Positions 31,887 to 41,455 of a DNA stretch of 64,000 bases are shown one piece after another. The number at the start of each line of letters is the position of its first letter. The stretch's first letter is position 1. The notes beneath the pieces were generated by a model that was not told the origin of the DNA, searched no databases, and saw only the letters and a list, made by a program, of their open reading frames with translations. The stretch comes from Pseudomonas putida (GTDB lineage Bacteria; Pseudomonadota; Gammaproteobacteria; Pseudomonadales; Pseudomonadaceae): positions 530,589 through 594,588 of the forward strand of contig NZ_MNAH01000003.1 of assembly GCF_001976065.1 (NCBI RefSeq), given 5' to 3'. Both the position numbers and the translations under genes were made by a program.

Positions 31887-34178
31887 ATGAAGAAGCTGTG
31901 TTTGCTGGGCCTGTTCGTCAGCCTGGCCAGTCATAACGTACTGGCCGCCACGACGCCCGCACCCCTGGAGAACAAGGACGCTTTCGTCAGCAACCTGATG
32001 AAGCAAATGACCCTCGAAGAAAAAATCGGCCAGTTGCGCCTGATCAGCATCGGGCCGGAAATGCCGCGCGAAATGATTCGCAAGGAAATCGCGGCGGGCA
32101 ACATCGGCGGTACCTTCAACTCGATCACCCGCCCGGAAAACCGTCCGATGCAGGACGCGGCCATGCGCAGCCGCCTGAAGATCCCGATGTTCTTCGCCTA
32201 CGACGTGATCCACGGCCACCGCACCATTTTCCCGATTCCGCTGGCCCTGGCGTCGAGCTGGGACATGGATGCCATTGGCCTGTCCGGGCGCATTGCCGCC
32301 AAGGAAGCTGCGGCTGACAGCCTCGACATCACCTTCGCACCGATGGTCGACATCTCCCGCGATCCGCGCTGGGGCCGTACGTCCGAAGGCTTTGGCGAAG
32401 ACACTTACCTGGTGTCGCGCATTGCCGGCGTGATGGTCAAGGCGTTCCAGGGTGCTGGTGCGAACGCCGCCGACAGCATCATGGCCAGCGTCAAGCACTT
32501 CGCCCTGTATGGCGCCGTTGAAGGCGGTCGAGACTACAACGTGGTCGACATGAGCCCGGTCAAGATGTACCAGGATTACCTGCCGCCGTACCGCGCCGCG
32601 ATTGACGCCGGCGCTGGCGGGGTGATGGTCGCGTTGAACTCTATCAACGGCGTGCCGGCCACTGCCAACACCTGGCTGATGAACGACCTGCTGCGCAAGG
32701 AATGGGGCTTCAAGGGCCTGGCGGTCAGCGACCACGGGGCGATTTTCGAGCTGATCAAGCACGGCGTTGCCGCCGACGGTCGTGAAGCCGCGAAGCTGGC
32801 GATCAAGGCCGGCATCCACATGAGCATGAACGACACCCTCTACGGCAAAGAGCTGCCAGGGCTGCTCAAGGCCGGCGAGATCCAGCAGAGCGACATCGAC
32901 AACGCGGTGCGTGCAGTATTGGACGCCAAGTACGACATGGGCCTGTTCAAGGACCCGTACCTGCGCATTGGCAAGGCCGAGGATGATCCGGTCGACACCT
33001 ACGCCGACAGCCGCCTGCACCGTGCCGAAGCCCGTGATGTGGCGCGCCGCAGCCTGGTGTTGCTGAAGAACCAGGGCGAAACACTGCCCCTGAAGAAAAC
33101 CGCGAGAATCGCCCTGGTCGGCCCGCTGGCCAAGGCCCCGATCGACATGATGGGCAGCTGGGCCGCCGCCGGCCGGCCGGCGCAATCGGTGACCCTGTTC
33201 GACGGCATGACCAACGCCCTGGGTGATAAATCGACACTGATCTACGCCCGTGGTGCCAACATCACGAGCGACAAGAACATCCTCGGTTACCTGAACTTCC
33301 TCAACTTCGACGCCCCGGAAGTGGTGGATGACCCGCGTCCGGCGAACGTGCTGATCGACGAAGCGGTGAAAGCGGCCAGGAATGCCGACGTAGTGGTTGC
33401 CGCCGTGGGTGAGTCCCGCGGCATGTCCCACGAATCGTCGAGCCGTACCGATCTCGATATTCCGCAAAACCAGCGCGAGCTGATCCGTGCCCTGAAGGCC
33501 ACTGGCAAACCGCTGGTACTGGTGTTGATGAACGGCCGCCCGCTGACGATTCTCGAGGAGAAAGAACAGGCGGACGCGATCCTGGAAACCTGGTTCAGCG
33601 GCACCGAGGGCGGCAACGCCATCGCCGACGTGCTGTTCGGCGACTACAACCCGTCAGGCAAACTGCCGATCAGCATCCCGCGCTCGGTGGGCCAGATTCC
33701 GACCTACTACAACCACCTGACCATTGGCCGGCCATTCACGCCGGGCAAACCGGGCAACTACACCTCGCAATACTTCGATGACACTACAGGCCCGCTGTAC
33801 CCGTTTGGTTATGGCCTCAGCTACACCGATTTCAGCCTGAGCGACATGGCGCTGTCGTCGACCACGCTGAACAAGACCGGCAAGCTCGACGCCAGCATCA
33901 CGGTGAAAAACACCGGCAAGCGTGACGGCGAAACCGTGGTGCAGCTGTACATCCAGGACGAGACCGGCTCGATGATCCGCCCGATCAAGGAGCTGAAGAA
34001 CTTCCAGAAGGTCATGCTCAAGGCCGGTGAACAGAAAGTCGTGCACTTCACCATCACCGAAGACGACCTGAAGTTCTACAACACCCAGCTCAAGTTCGCG
34101 GCGGAGCCAGGCAAGTTCAACGTGCAGATCGGCCTGGATTCACAGGATGTGACGCAGCAGAGCTTCGAGTTGCTCTAA
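31887..34178 (+). CDS. bglX: Periplasmic beta-glucosidase BglX (GH3)
   Basis: A 763-residue glycoside hydrolase family 3 enzyme, near the 765 residues of E. coli BglX. The signal peptide is MKKLCLLGLFVSLASHNVLA. The N-terminal (beta/alpha)8 domain has KHFALYGAVEGGRDYN and the nucleophile aspartate in GLAVSDHGAI. The alpha/beta sandwich domain follows (VVVAAVGESRGMSHESSSR). The C-terminal FnIII domain starts near PFGYGLSYTDFSLS. It releases glucose from beta-glucosides in the periplasm. The start was moved 80 codons downstream of the longest frame to the signal peptide. Confidence 0.93.
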   Translation: MKKLCLLGLFVSLASHNVLAATTPAPLENKDAFVSNLMKQMTLEEKIGQLRLISIGPEMPREMIRKEIAAGNIGGTFNSITRPENRPMQDAAMRSRLKIPMFFAYDVIHGHRTIFPIPLALASSWDMDAIGLSGRIAAKEAAADSLDITFAPMVDISRDPRWGRTSEGFGEDTYLVSRIAGVMVKAFQGAGANAADSIMASVKHFALYGAVEGGRDYNVVDMSPVKMYQDYLPPYRAAIDAGAGGVMVALNSINGVPATANTWLMNDLLRKEWGFKGLAVSDHGAIFELIKHGVAADGREAAKLAIKAGIHMSMNDTLYGKELPGLLKAGEIQQSDIDNAVRAVLDAKYDMGLFKDPYLRIGKAEDDPVDTYADSRLHRAEARDVARRSLVLLKNQGETLPLKKTARIALVGPLAKAPIDMMGSWAAAGRPAQSVTLFDGMTNALGDKSTLIYARGANITSDKNILGYLNFLNFDAPEVVDDPRPANVLIDEAVKAARNADVVVAAVGESRGMSHESSSRTDLDIPQNQRELIRALKATGKPLVLVLMNGRPLTILEEKEQADAILETWFSGTEGGNAIADVLFGDYNPSGKLPISIPRSVGQIPTYYNHLTIGRPFTPGKPGNYTSQYFDDTTGPLYPFGYGLSYTDFSLSDMALSSTTLNKTGKLDASITVKNTGKRDGETVVQLYIQDETGSMIRPIKELKNFQKVMLKAGEQKVVHFTITEDDLKFYNTQLKFAAEPGKFNVQIGLDSQDVTQQSFELL

Positions 34179-34200
34179 CCGTTCAAACTCCGCGCCCCTT

Positions 34201-34292
34201 GTCGGAGCTGGCTTGCCAGCGAAGGCGGCCTAACATCCAACGAAGATGTTGAATGTTATGGCCTCTTCGCTGGCAAGCCAGCTCCTACAAGG
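34201..34292. repeat. Inverted REP pair (CTGGCTTGCCAGCGA type)
   Basis: GGAGCTGGCTTGCCAGCGAA and its inverted complement, with a small inner inverted pair (AACATCCAACG / GATGTTGAATGTT). It lies between convergent bglX and clsB. Confidence 0.9.
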
Positions 34293-34308
34293 GTATTGGG
34301 TGTAGCGA

Positions 34309-35466
34309 CTATCCCCTTCGATCCAGCAGATTGACCACCAACCGATCCACCCACCCCCACGCCCGCTGCTTGACCCGTTTCCACAGCGGTCGGCGTTGCC
34401 ATGCCTCCAGGCTCACTTCCTGGCTAAGCGAGAAGTCCTTCTCGAAACTCGCCATCACGTCACGGGTCAACCCAGGGTCCAGCGCTTCAAGGTTGGCCTC
34501 CAGGTTGAATCGCAAATTCCAGTGATCGAAATTGCACGAACCAATGCTCACCCAATCATCGATCAGGACCATTTTCAGATGCAGGAAACACGGCTGGTAT
34601 TCGAAAATTTTCACCCCGGACTTGAGCAGTCGCGGGTAGTAGCGATGCCCGGCGTAACGCACTGAAGGATGATCGGTGCGCGGACCGGTCAGCAGCAGCC
34701 GCACATCGACGCCGCGGGAGGCCGCGCGGCGCAGTGAACGGCGGACTTTCCAGGTCGGCAGGAAATACGGCGTGGCCAGCCAGATGCGTTTGTGTCCGCT
34801 GTTCAATGCACGAATCAGCGATTGCAGGATATCCCGGTGCTGGCGGGCGTCGGCATAGGCGACACGGCCCATGCCCTCCCCCGTGGACGGCACGCGGGGC
34901 AGGCGCGGCAGACCGAAATGCGCAGCCGGTCGCCAGGCGCGACGATGGCGGTTGGCGATCCATTGGCGGTCGAACAGCAATTGCCAGTCGAGCACCAGCG
35001 GGCCAGTGATTCCCACCATCACTTCGTGCCACTCGCTGACGTCTTCGTTCGGCGTCCAGAATTCATCGGTCACACCGGTGCCACCGACCACCGCCAGACT
35101 CTGGTCCACCAGCAACAGCTTGCGGTGATCTCGGTAGAAATTACCGACCCAGCGTCGCCAGCTCAGGCGATTGTAGAAACGCAGCTCGACGCCCGCGGCC
35201 GTCAGTCGCTGGCGCAGGGTCAGGGTAAAAGCGAGGCTGCCGTAATCATCGAACAGGCAGCGCACCCGCACACCGCGCTCGGCGGCCTGGACCAGTGCCT
35301 GAACCATGGCTTCGGCGCAAGCGCCCGCCTCCACCAGGTAAAGCTCCAGTTCAACCTGTTCTTCGGCACGGGCAATCGCCACCAACATGCGCGGGAAAAA
35401 TTGCGGGCCGTCGACCAGCAATTCGAAGCGATTGCCTTCACGCCAGGGAAAGATCGGACCAGCCAT
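34309..35466 (-). CDS. clsB: Cardiolipin synthase B
   Basis: A 385-residue phospholipase-D superfamily protein with the two HKD motifs HRKLLLVDQSLAVVGGTGVT (first) and HLKMVLIDDWVSIGSCNFDH (second). There are no N-terminal membrane helices, which distinguishes ClsB from ClsA. It makes cardiolipin from phosphatidylglycerol and possibly phosphatidylethanolamine at the inner membrane. It lies one base after the yceI stop-start junction, in the same direction, so they share a transcript. Confidence 0.88.
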   Translation of the reverse strand: MAGPIFPWREGNRFELLVDGPQFFPRMLVAIARAEEQVELELYLVEAGACAEAMVQALVQAAERGVRVRCLFDDYGSLAFTLTLRQRLTAAGVELRFYNRLSWRRWVGNFYRDHRKLLLVDQSLAVVGGTGVTDEFWTPNEDVSEWHEVMVGITGPLVLDWQLLFDRQWIANRHRRAWRPAAHFGLPRLPRVPSTGEGMGRVAYADARQHRDILQSLIRALNSGHKRIWLATPYFLPTWKVRRSLRRAASRGVDVRLLLTGPRTDHPSVRYAGHRYYPRLLKSGVKIFEYQPCFLHLKMVLIDDWVSIGSCNFDHWNLRFNLEANLEALDPGLTRDVMASFEKDFSLSQEVSLEAWQRRPLWKRVKQRAWGWVDRLVVNLLDRRG

Positions 35467-35467
35467 G

Positions 35468-36058
35468 TCAGCGCGCCGTGAAGATCAGCACCGCACCCAC
35501 CGGCACCGACAGACTGATGGCCGACAGGCCGGCGACCTTGCGCAACGCTTCCAGCCCGGGCGCCAGATCAAAGTCTTCGGCATTGATCACCACCGGCTCC
35601 AGGGTCACCACCTGGAAACGTCGGTCATCGAGACGGGTGGCCAGCAGTTCGGCGTTGTAGGTGTGCTGCTTGCCGTGCAGGTCGACCATCAGTGGCAGGC
35701 GCAATTCCAGTTGCGCGCCGGGGGCGAGGTCGTTGATCGGGCGCAGGTCGATTTGCGTGCTGATCAGGGCTTCGGCAAACCTGTCGATCTCGAACAGCGC
35801 CTTGCGCATGCGCTCATCGCGCAACGGAATGCCACTGTTGACCGACTCCAGCTCGACCTCCACTTCGGCTTTTCCGCTGGGATCGACTTTGCCGTGCAAC
35901 ACCAGGAAGCGCTGCACTTCGGAAACATTGGCGTTTTTGGTGCTGACGAACGACAGCCGCGAGGACTCGCCGTCCAGGTACCAGTTGGCCTGGGCCGACA
36001 GCGATGCGCCGGCCAACAGCAGGCAGGCGAGGGTTTTGCAGACAGACCGCTTGAACAT
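35468..36058 (-). CDS. YceI family periplasmic protein
   Basis: A 196-residue exported protein. The signal peptide ends SLSAQA; the mature lipocalin-like domain begins NWYLDGESSRLSFVSTKNAN. YceI proteins bind isoprenoid-type lipids in a beta-barrel. It is upstream of clsB with a one-base gap. At its C-terminus GLSAISLSVPVGAVLIFTAR is more hydrophobic than in standard YceI. Confidence 0.87.
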   Translation of the reverse strand: MFKRSVCKTLACLLLAGASLSAQANWYLDGESSRLSFVSTKNANVSEVQRFLVLHGKVDPSGKAEVEVELESVNSGIPLRDERMRKALFEIDRFAEALISTQIDLRPINDLAPGAQLELRLPLMVDLHGKQHTYNAELLATRLDDRRFQVVTLEPVVINAEDFDLAPGLEALRKVAGLSAISLSVPVGAVLIFTAR

Positions 36059-36130
36059 AGAAACTCTGGGGCAGATAAACCTGTGCTGAACCTTAACTGC
36101 CCGTGGCGCTATTGCAAACCGCTTTAACTA

Positions 36131-36901
36131 TCAGGCCATCGCCTGCTGCACATCGCCAATGGTCGCGGCGAGGCTGCTCAGGTGCAGGCTCAGCACCCGT
36201 TCCACCGGCGCCTGATCCATCGGCCAGTGCAACGCCATGCTGCCGACCAGCCGGCCATCGGTGTGAATCGGCAAGGCCACCGCGCGAATCAGGAAAGGTA
36301 ATCGCACCGGGTATTCCCAGTAGCCTTCGGTGCGCTGGCCGAAGCCTTGATGCAATGCCTGTTGGGTGGCGTTGAACAGGGATTCATCGCTCAGTCGCTC
36401 ACGCTCGGCCAGACGCGCCACTTCATCGCTTTGCAGCTCACCCAGGCAGGCCCGGCCCATGGCCGAGTGGAACAGGCTGGCGTGCTGGCCGACGATCTGG
36501 CAGTTGTTCGGATAGCGCTTGCGCAGCACGGCAGGGATCGCACTTTCCATCACCTCCACCCGCTCGCCATCGAAGCACGACAGGTCCGCCACCAGCCCGG
36601 TCCGCTCGCTCAATTCCAGCAGCAGCGGTGCGGCGTTCTCCACCAGGCGCCGCTTGAAGCGCTGCCGACTGTCACCGAACAGGCGCCTGGCACACAAGCG
36701 GTAACGCCGGTCGCTCAAGCCGCGATAGATCCAGCCTTGCTCCTGCAAGGTCAGCAACATGCGCGACACCGTGGCCTTGGGCAGACGGGTCAGGTAGTGC
36801 AACTCCTCCAGGCCCAGCGCCTGATGCTCGCCCAGCAACTCGACGATCGCCAGGGCGCGCTCGACGGAACGTACACTGCCGGTTTCTGCCTTGCTGTCCA
36901 T
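36131..36901 (-). CDS. IclR family transcriptional regulator
   Basis: A 256-residue regulator. The N-terminal winged HTH (SVERALAIVELLGEHQALGLEELHYLTRLPKATVSRMLLTL) spans about 12-55; the effector-binding GAF-like domain spans about 80-250. It is the final gene of the M20 peptidase-MFS-amidase operon and 69 bases after the amidase, so it probably regulates these genes in response to an aromatic or amide ligand. Confidence 0.87.
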   Translation of the reverse strand: MDSKAETGSVRSVERALAIVELLGEHQALGLEELHYLTRLPKATVSRMLLTLQEQGWIYRGLSDRRYRLCARRLFGDSRQRFKRRLVENAAPLLLELSERTGLVADLSCFDGERVEVMESAIPAVLRKRYPNNCQIVGQHASLFHSAMGRACLGELQSDEVARLAERERLSDESLFNATQQALHQGFGQRTEGYWEYPVRLPFLIRAVALPIHTDGRLVGSMALHWPMDQAPVERVLSLHLSSLAATIGDVQQAMA

Positions 36902-36970
36902 GTGTTCGATCTCCTTGGGCGCTGATGGATGATCGCTTCTTGCAGCAAGATGTGGGCCTGCCCACCGGTT

Positions 36971-38413
36971 TCACGCACTTGGCAGACAACCGGGCGGCCG
37001 GCGCTTGACCCACTGGGTCAACTGTTCGTGGGCATAAGCGAGCTGCAACACCGCGCGGTCGGCCTGGGCCGGGCCTATGATCTGCAGGCCCATCGGCAGG
37101 CCGGCCGGGTTGAAGCCCACCGGCACGTTCATGCTCGGCAAGCCGGCCAGGGTGGGGCCGATCACCACCTCCATCCAGCGGTGATAAGTGTCCATGTTCC
37201 GCCCGCCGACGACGCGCGGCCAAGGGGTTTGTGCATCAAAAGGAAACACTTGGGCCGTGGGCAGCAGCAGGAAGTCGTAACGCTCGAACAACTCGTTCAA
37301 GGCGCGATACCACTCGCTGCGACCGACCGAGGCCTGATAGACATCCGCTGCCGTCAGGCGCAGGCCACCCTCGATCTCCCATTGGGCTTCGGGTTTGAGC
37401 TGTTCGCGTTTGTGCGGGTCGGCATACAGCGCGCCGAGGCCACCTTGCACCAGCCAGTGACGGTGCACCAGCCAGGTCTGCCACAGGCGTTCCATGGAGA
37501 AATCCGGCTGACAGGCTTCAACCTTGCAACCCAGCTCTGCGAAGTCCTGCAGCGCCGACTCGCACAGGCTCATCACGCCAGGCTCCATTGGCAGGTAGCC
37601 GTTGTAATCGCCCAGCCAGCCGAGGCGAACCTCACGAAAATCCTGCGCCAGCGACTGATGGAAAATCTCCGGGTCCTGAGTCAGCGACAACGGCACGCGC
37701 GGGTCGTAACCGGCCTGGGTGCCGAGCAAGCGGGCGACATCGGTGACGGTGCGCCCCATCGGTCCTTCGGTGGCCAGTTGCTGGACAAAAACTTCGGGCT
37801 GCGGACCGTGTGGCACGCGGCCCTGGGACGGGCGCAAACCGAACACGTTGTTGAACGCCGCCGGATTGCGCAACGAACCCATCATGTCACTGCCGTCGGC
37901 CACCGGCAGCATGCGCAACGCCAGCGCCACCGCCGCCCCGCCGCTGCTGCCACCGGCGACCAGCGACGGATCGTAGGCATTGGTGGTGGTGCCGAACACG
38001 CTGTTGTAGGTGTGCGAGCCGAGGCCGAATTCCGGTACGTTGCTCTTGCCGATGATGATCGCGCCGCTGGCACGCACTCGCGCCACGCTGATGGCGTCGT
38101 GCAGCGGGACTTGCTCGGCGAACAGCGGCGAGCCCATGGTCGTGCGCAAACCGGCGGTGGCGGCCAGGTCCTTGACCGCTTGCGGCATGCCGTGCATCCA
38201 GCCCCGGGACTGGCCCTGGGCCAATTGTCGGTCGCAGGCATCGGCCTCTGCCAGCAACTCCTCGGCCGGTCGCAGCGACACCAGCGCATTGACCTGCGGG
38301 TTGAAGCGCTCGATCTGCGCCAGATAAGCCTGCATCACTTCACGGCAGGACACATGGCGCGCGTGGATCGCCCGGGACAGCGCATCAGCGTCCATTTCAA
38401 CAATCGGATTCAT
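36971..38413 (-). CDS. Amidase (amidase-signature family)
   Basis: A 480-residue enzyme with Lys in MPQAVKDLAATAGLRTTMGS, the Gly/Ser stretch LVAGGSSGGAAVAL, and the nucleophile serine in DGSDMMGSLRNPAAF: the Ser-Ser-Lys triad. It hydrolyses an amide of unknown identity. The start at 38413 (MNPIVEMDADALS) follows the MFS stop by two bases; a TTG two codons earlier is less likely. It acts with the neighbouring amidohydrolase and transporter, so a substituted amide or acylated amino compound is the probable nutrient. Confidence 0.88.
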   Translation of the reverse strand: MNPIVEMDADALSRAIHARHVSCREVMQAYLAQIERFNPQVNALVSLRPAEELLAEADACDRQLAQGQSRGWMHGMPQAVKDLAATAGLRTTMGSPLFAEQVPLHDAISVARVRASGAIIIGKSNVPEFGLGSHTYNSVFGTTTNAYDPSLVAGGSSGGAAVALALRMLPVADGSDMMGSLRNPAAFNNVFGLRPSQGRVPHGPQPEVFVQQLATEGPMGRTVTDVARLLGTQAGYDPRVPLSLTQDPEIFHQSLAQDFREVRLGWLGDYNGYLPMEPGVMSLCESALQDFAELGCKVEACQPDFSMERLWQTWLVHRHWLVQGGLGALYADPHKREQLKPEAQWEIEGGLRLTAADVYQASVGRSEWYRALNELFERYDFLLLPTAQVFPFDAQTPWPRVVGGRNMDTYHRWMEVVIGPTLAGLPSMNVPVGFNPAGLPMGLQIIGPAQADRAVLQLAYAHEQLTQWVKRRPPGCLPSA

Positions 38414-38415
38414 GC

Positions 38416-39726
38416 TCAAGGTTTCACCCCAAGGTTAAGTGCAACGGATTTCTTTGCCCGTGGTGCCTCCTGCATGCAGTAAGTGCCCAATAGCGTCAGC
38501 ACGCAAGCGAACAACACGTAGAACGACGGTGCCACCGGCGTGGCCAGGACCTTGCTCAGCCAGGTCACGATCAGCGGGGCAAAACCGCCGAACACCATGA
38601 CCGCCACGTTATAGGCCACCGACACCCCGGTGGAGCGCACTTCAATCGGAAACTGCTCGGCCAGCGCCGTCGGTGCCGGGCCGAAAAAACCGCCAATCGC
38701 CGTGCACAGCAACAGTTGCATCACCAGCAAACGCTCCACCGAGGGCGCCGCCGCGACCCACACGTACAACGGATAGACCATCAGGAAAAACGCCAGGGTG
38801 AAGGCCATCAACACCGGACGCCGGCCGAGGCGGTCAGACAAGGCGCCCGACAGCGGAATCACCACGGTCATCACCGCCACGGCGAGCATCTGCACCAGCA
38901 GCACCTGGTCCAGCGGCAGGCCGAGGTTCTTGTGGGCGAAGGTCGGCATGTTCACCAGCACCACGTAGAACGACACTGTCGCGCCACAGGCCAGGCCCAT
39001 TGATACCAGAATGGCGCGACGATGTTCGCGGATCACTTGCAGCAAACTCGGGCTCTCGCCTTTGGCTTGTTTGCGCGCTTCGAGAAACTCCTCCGGTTCC
39101 TCCATGTGCTTGCGAATCCACAGCCCGACCGGGCCGATCAACAGGCCGATCATGAAGGGAATCCGCCAGCCCCAGCTGTCCAGCGCCTCGGGGGTCAGCA
39201 GATGGGTGAACAGCGCCACCATCCCCGCTCCGGAAAACACCGCCAGGCATTGCCCGACCAATTGCCACGAGCCGTACAGCCCCTTGCGGTGCGCTGGCGC
39301 GCTTTCCACCAGGAAGGCGGTGGCGCTGGCGTATTCGCCACCGGTGGCGAAACCCTGGAGCATCCGCGCGACCACGATCAGCAGCGGTGCGCCCATGCCG
39401 ATGGCGGCGTAGTTCGGCGCGAAGGCGATCAGCGCGATCGACACGGTCATCAGGCGGATGATCATCTGCATCGCCGCCTTGCGTCCCTTGCGGTCCGAAT
39501 ACATGCCCAGCAAGACGCCGCCCACCGGGCGCATGAAGAAACCTACGCCGAAGGTCGCCAAGGCCATCAGCAGCGACGCGTACTCGTCTTCGGAGGGGAA
39601 AAATTGCCGGGCGATGATGCTCGCCAGAAAGCCGTAGACAATGAAGTCATACCATTCCAGCGCGTTGCCGATAACGGCCGCAACCACCTGCCGGGTGCGC
39701 GAAACACCTGTGCTCGAAGTGTGCAT
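38416..39726 (-). CDS. MFS transporter, metabolite:H+ symporter family
   Basis: A 436-residue inner-membrane protein with 12 helices. VVAAVIGNALEWYDFIVYGF at the start and GGVLLGMYSDRKGRK are typical of the MHS (ShiA/KgtP-like) family importing organic acids. It lies between the M20 amidohydrolase and the amidase in one operon, so it most likely takes up their substrate. Confidence 0.88.
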   Translation of the reverse strand: MHTSSTGVSRTRQVVAAVIGNALEWYDFIVYGFLASIIARQFFPSEDEYASLLMALATFGVGFFMRPVGGVLLGMYSDRKGRKAAMQMIIRLMTVSIALIAFAPNYAAIGMGAPLLIVVARMLQGFATGGEYASATAFLVESAPAHRKGLYGSWQLVGQCLAVFSGAGMVALFTHLLTPEALDSWGWRIPFMIGLLIGPVGLWIRKHMEEPEEFLEARKQAKGESPSLLQVIREHRRAILVSMGLACGATVSFYVVLVNMPTFAHKNLGLPLDQVLLVQMLAVAVMTVVIPLSGALSDRLGRRPVLMAFTLAFFLMVYPLYVWVAAAPSVERLLVMQLLLCTAIGGFFGPAPTALAEQFPIEVRSTGVSVAYNVAVMVFGGFAPLIVTWLSKVLATPVAPSFYVLFACVLTLLGTYCMQEAPRAKKSVALNLGVKP

Positions 39727-39807
39727 GGGAACTCTCCAGAAACCTGTTGGGTGATGTCGGGCGCGACTTGGCGCACCCGGGTCCAGCGGCAGTAGAAAGT
39801 GAAAGGG

Positions 39808-40983
39808 TCAGGCCGGCTTGAGCCAGCTCTCGGCCAGCGCGCCCCAATACGCCGCGCCGGTCAGCAGGATGTCGTCGTTGAAGTCGTAGGCGGGGTTGTG
39901 CACCATCGGGCGCGATACGCCGTTGCCGATGAACAGGTAGGCGCCGGGACAACGTTGCAGCATCCAGGCGAAGTCTTCGCTGCCCATCAGCTTGGGCGTG
40001 TTGCCATCGACCGCGTCGGCGCCGACCAGCTCGACGCCGACTTGCCGGGCGAACTCGGTTTCGGCGGCGTGGTTGACCAGCACCGGATAGGCCGGACGGT
40101 GTTCGATTGTCGAGCTGCAACCAAAACTGCGGGCCTGGGATTCGATGATCGCGCACACCCGCTCGAGGGTCTGCTCACGCACCTGGGCATTCAATGCACG
40201 CAGGCTCAGGCGCAGGGTCGCCTGTTGGGGAATGACGTTGGCCGCCTCCCCGGCCTGCAATGCACCGACCGTCACCACCGCCGCCTGCTGCGCATCGATG
40301 TTGCGCGCGACCACGGTTTGCAGGGCCATGACCACGCTGGCCGCTGCCACCAGCGGATCGACCGCCAGATGCGGCATCGAGCCGTGTCCGCCGACGCCTT
40401 CAATGGAGACGTTGAGCAGATCCTGCGAGGCCATCATCGGCCCTTCGCGAAAGCCCAGGTGCCCCGCTGGCAGGCCCGGCATGTTGTGCATGCCGAACAG
40501 TGCGTCGCAGGGAAAACGCTCGAGCAAGCCATCGGCGAGCATCGCTTCGGCGCCGCCCTGGCCTTCCTCGGCCGGCTGGAAAATCAGGGTCAGGGTGCCA
40601 TCGAACTGACGCGTCGCCGCCAGGTAGCGCGCCGCGCCCAACAGCATCGTGGTATGGCCGTCGTGCCCACAGGCGTGCATGCAGCCCTGGTGTCGGCTGC
40701 TGTAGGCCGCGCCGGTATTCTCGATGATCGGCAGCGCGTCCATGTCCGCGCGCAAGCCGAGTTTGCGCGGGCTGTTGCCGTTGCGCAGAACGCCGACCAC
40801 TCCGGTCTTGCCGATGCCCGTATGCACTTCGTAGCCCCATTGCGAAAGCGATTTGGCTACCAGCGCCGACGTGCGGTTTTCCTCGAAGCCGAGTTCCGGG
40901 TGGGCGTGGATGTCCTGGCGGGTGGCGTGCAGGTCGCTGGCGACGTCGTTGAGCCAGGCCAGAATGTGTTGATGTCGGGTCAT
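39808..40983 (-). CDS. M20 family amidohydrolase (hippurate-hydrolase-like)
   Basis: A 391-residue metal-dependent amidohydrolase. HPELGFEENRTSALVAKSL at the N-terminus, the metal ligands in MHACGHDGHTTMLLG, the catalytic Glu in QPAEEGQGGAEAML, and the late MGSEDFAWML are those of hippurate/IAA-amino-acid hydrolases. It should cleave an N-acyl amino acid. It is the first gene of a four-gene operon (M20, MFS, amidase, IclR). Its leader has an AAN repeat at 41013-41024. Confidence 0.9.
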   Translation of the reverse strand: MTRHQHILAWLNDVASDLHATRQDIHAHPELGFEENRTSALVAKSLSQWGYEVHTGIGKTGVVGVLRNGNSPRKLGLRADMDALPIIENTGAAYSSRHQGCMHACGHDGHTTMLLGAARYLAATRQFDGTLTLIFQPAEEGQGGAEAMLADGLLERFPCDALFGMHNMPGLPAGHLGFREGPMMASQDLLNVSIEGVGGHGSMPHLAVDPLVAAASVVMALQTVVARNIDAQQAAVVTVGALQAGEAANVIPQQATLRLSLRALNAQVREQTLERVCAIIESQARSFGCSSTIEHRPAYPVLVNHAAETEFARQVGVELVGADAVDGNTPKLMGSEDFAWMLQRCPGAYLFIGNGVSRPMVHNPAYDFNDDILLTGAAYWGALAESWLKPA

Positions 40984-41012
40984 GACGATTTCCTCAGGCC
41001 GGGTGTATTCCC

Positions 41013-41024
41013 GTTCTTTTTGTT
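41013..41024 (-). promoter_or_regulatory. Possible Hfq/Crc motif, M20 operon leader
   Basis: Minus-strand AACAAAAAGAAC gives four AAN triplets about 30-41 bases before the ATG, consistent with catabolite repression of this amide-use operon. Confidence 0.45.
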
Positions 41025-41131
41025 CGTAGTGATTTCGCGACGCTTGAAAGGCAGGTCGCGCTCGCCACCAGATAACCGCGAGTCGCGCGCGAGGACAATC
41101 GAATGTGGTTCCACCAGATGGAACCTGCAGG

Positions 41132-41455
41132 TCAGGGGTTAAGGCGACAGCCTTGGTGCTCGCCGACCCACACGGCAATATTGCTGCGCCCCAGCCCGCT
41201 GACCGTGACGCGCTTGCCGGCAGCGTCATCGGTAAAGCCGCTGGTGGGCAGCCATTGCCTGACGTAGCCACGGCAATAGCCAGCGTCGTTGTTCATCACG
41301 TAGCGGCACGAACAATACTCCTTGGCGGTGTAGGCGCTGATGATGTCCGGGAATGCCCACAGCGCCATCCGCTCCTGCCAGATCCAGCCAAGCAAGGCGA
41401 GCAGCAGGATCAACAACAATGAACTGATCGGTCGGCGTCTCATGAAACCGCTCAT
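41132..41455 (-). CDS. Small membrane-anchored protein, unknown
   Basis: A 107-residue protein: a basic start (MSGFMRRRP), one membrane helix (ISSLLLILLLALLGWIW), then a periplasmic part with four cysteines (CSCRY, YCRGY, HQGCRL). The cysteines suggest disulfides. Its ATG overlaps the stop of the serine-hydrolase gene by four bases, so they are co-translated. I do not recognise the family; a role with the hydrolase is inferred only from coupling. MRRRP four codons later is an alternative start. Confidence 0.7.
   Translation of the reverse strand: MSGFMRRRPISSLLLILLLALLGWIWQERMALWAFPDIISAYTAKEYCSCRYVMNNDAGYCRGYVRQWLPTSGFTDDAAGKRVTVSGLGRSNIAVWVGEHQGCRLNP

Noticed and set aside
31881..33467. 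A 528-codon minus-strand open frame opposite bglX
   Set aside because: Antisense to a well-matched GH3 enzyme with signal peptide; no ribosome site or domain.
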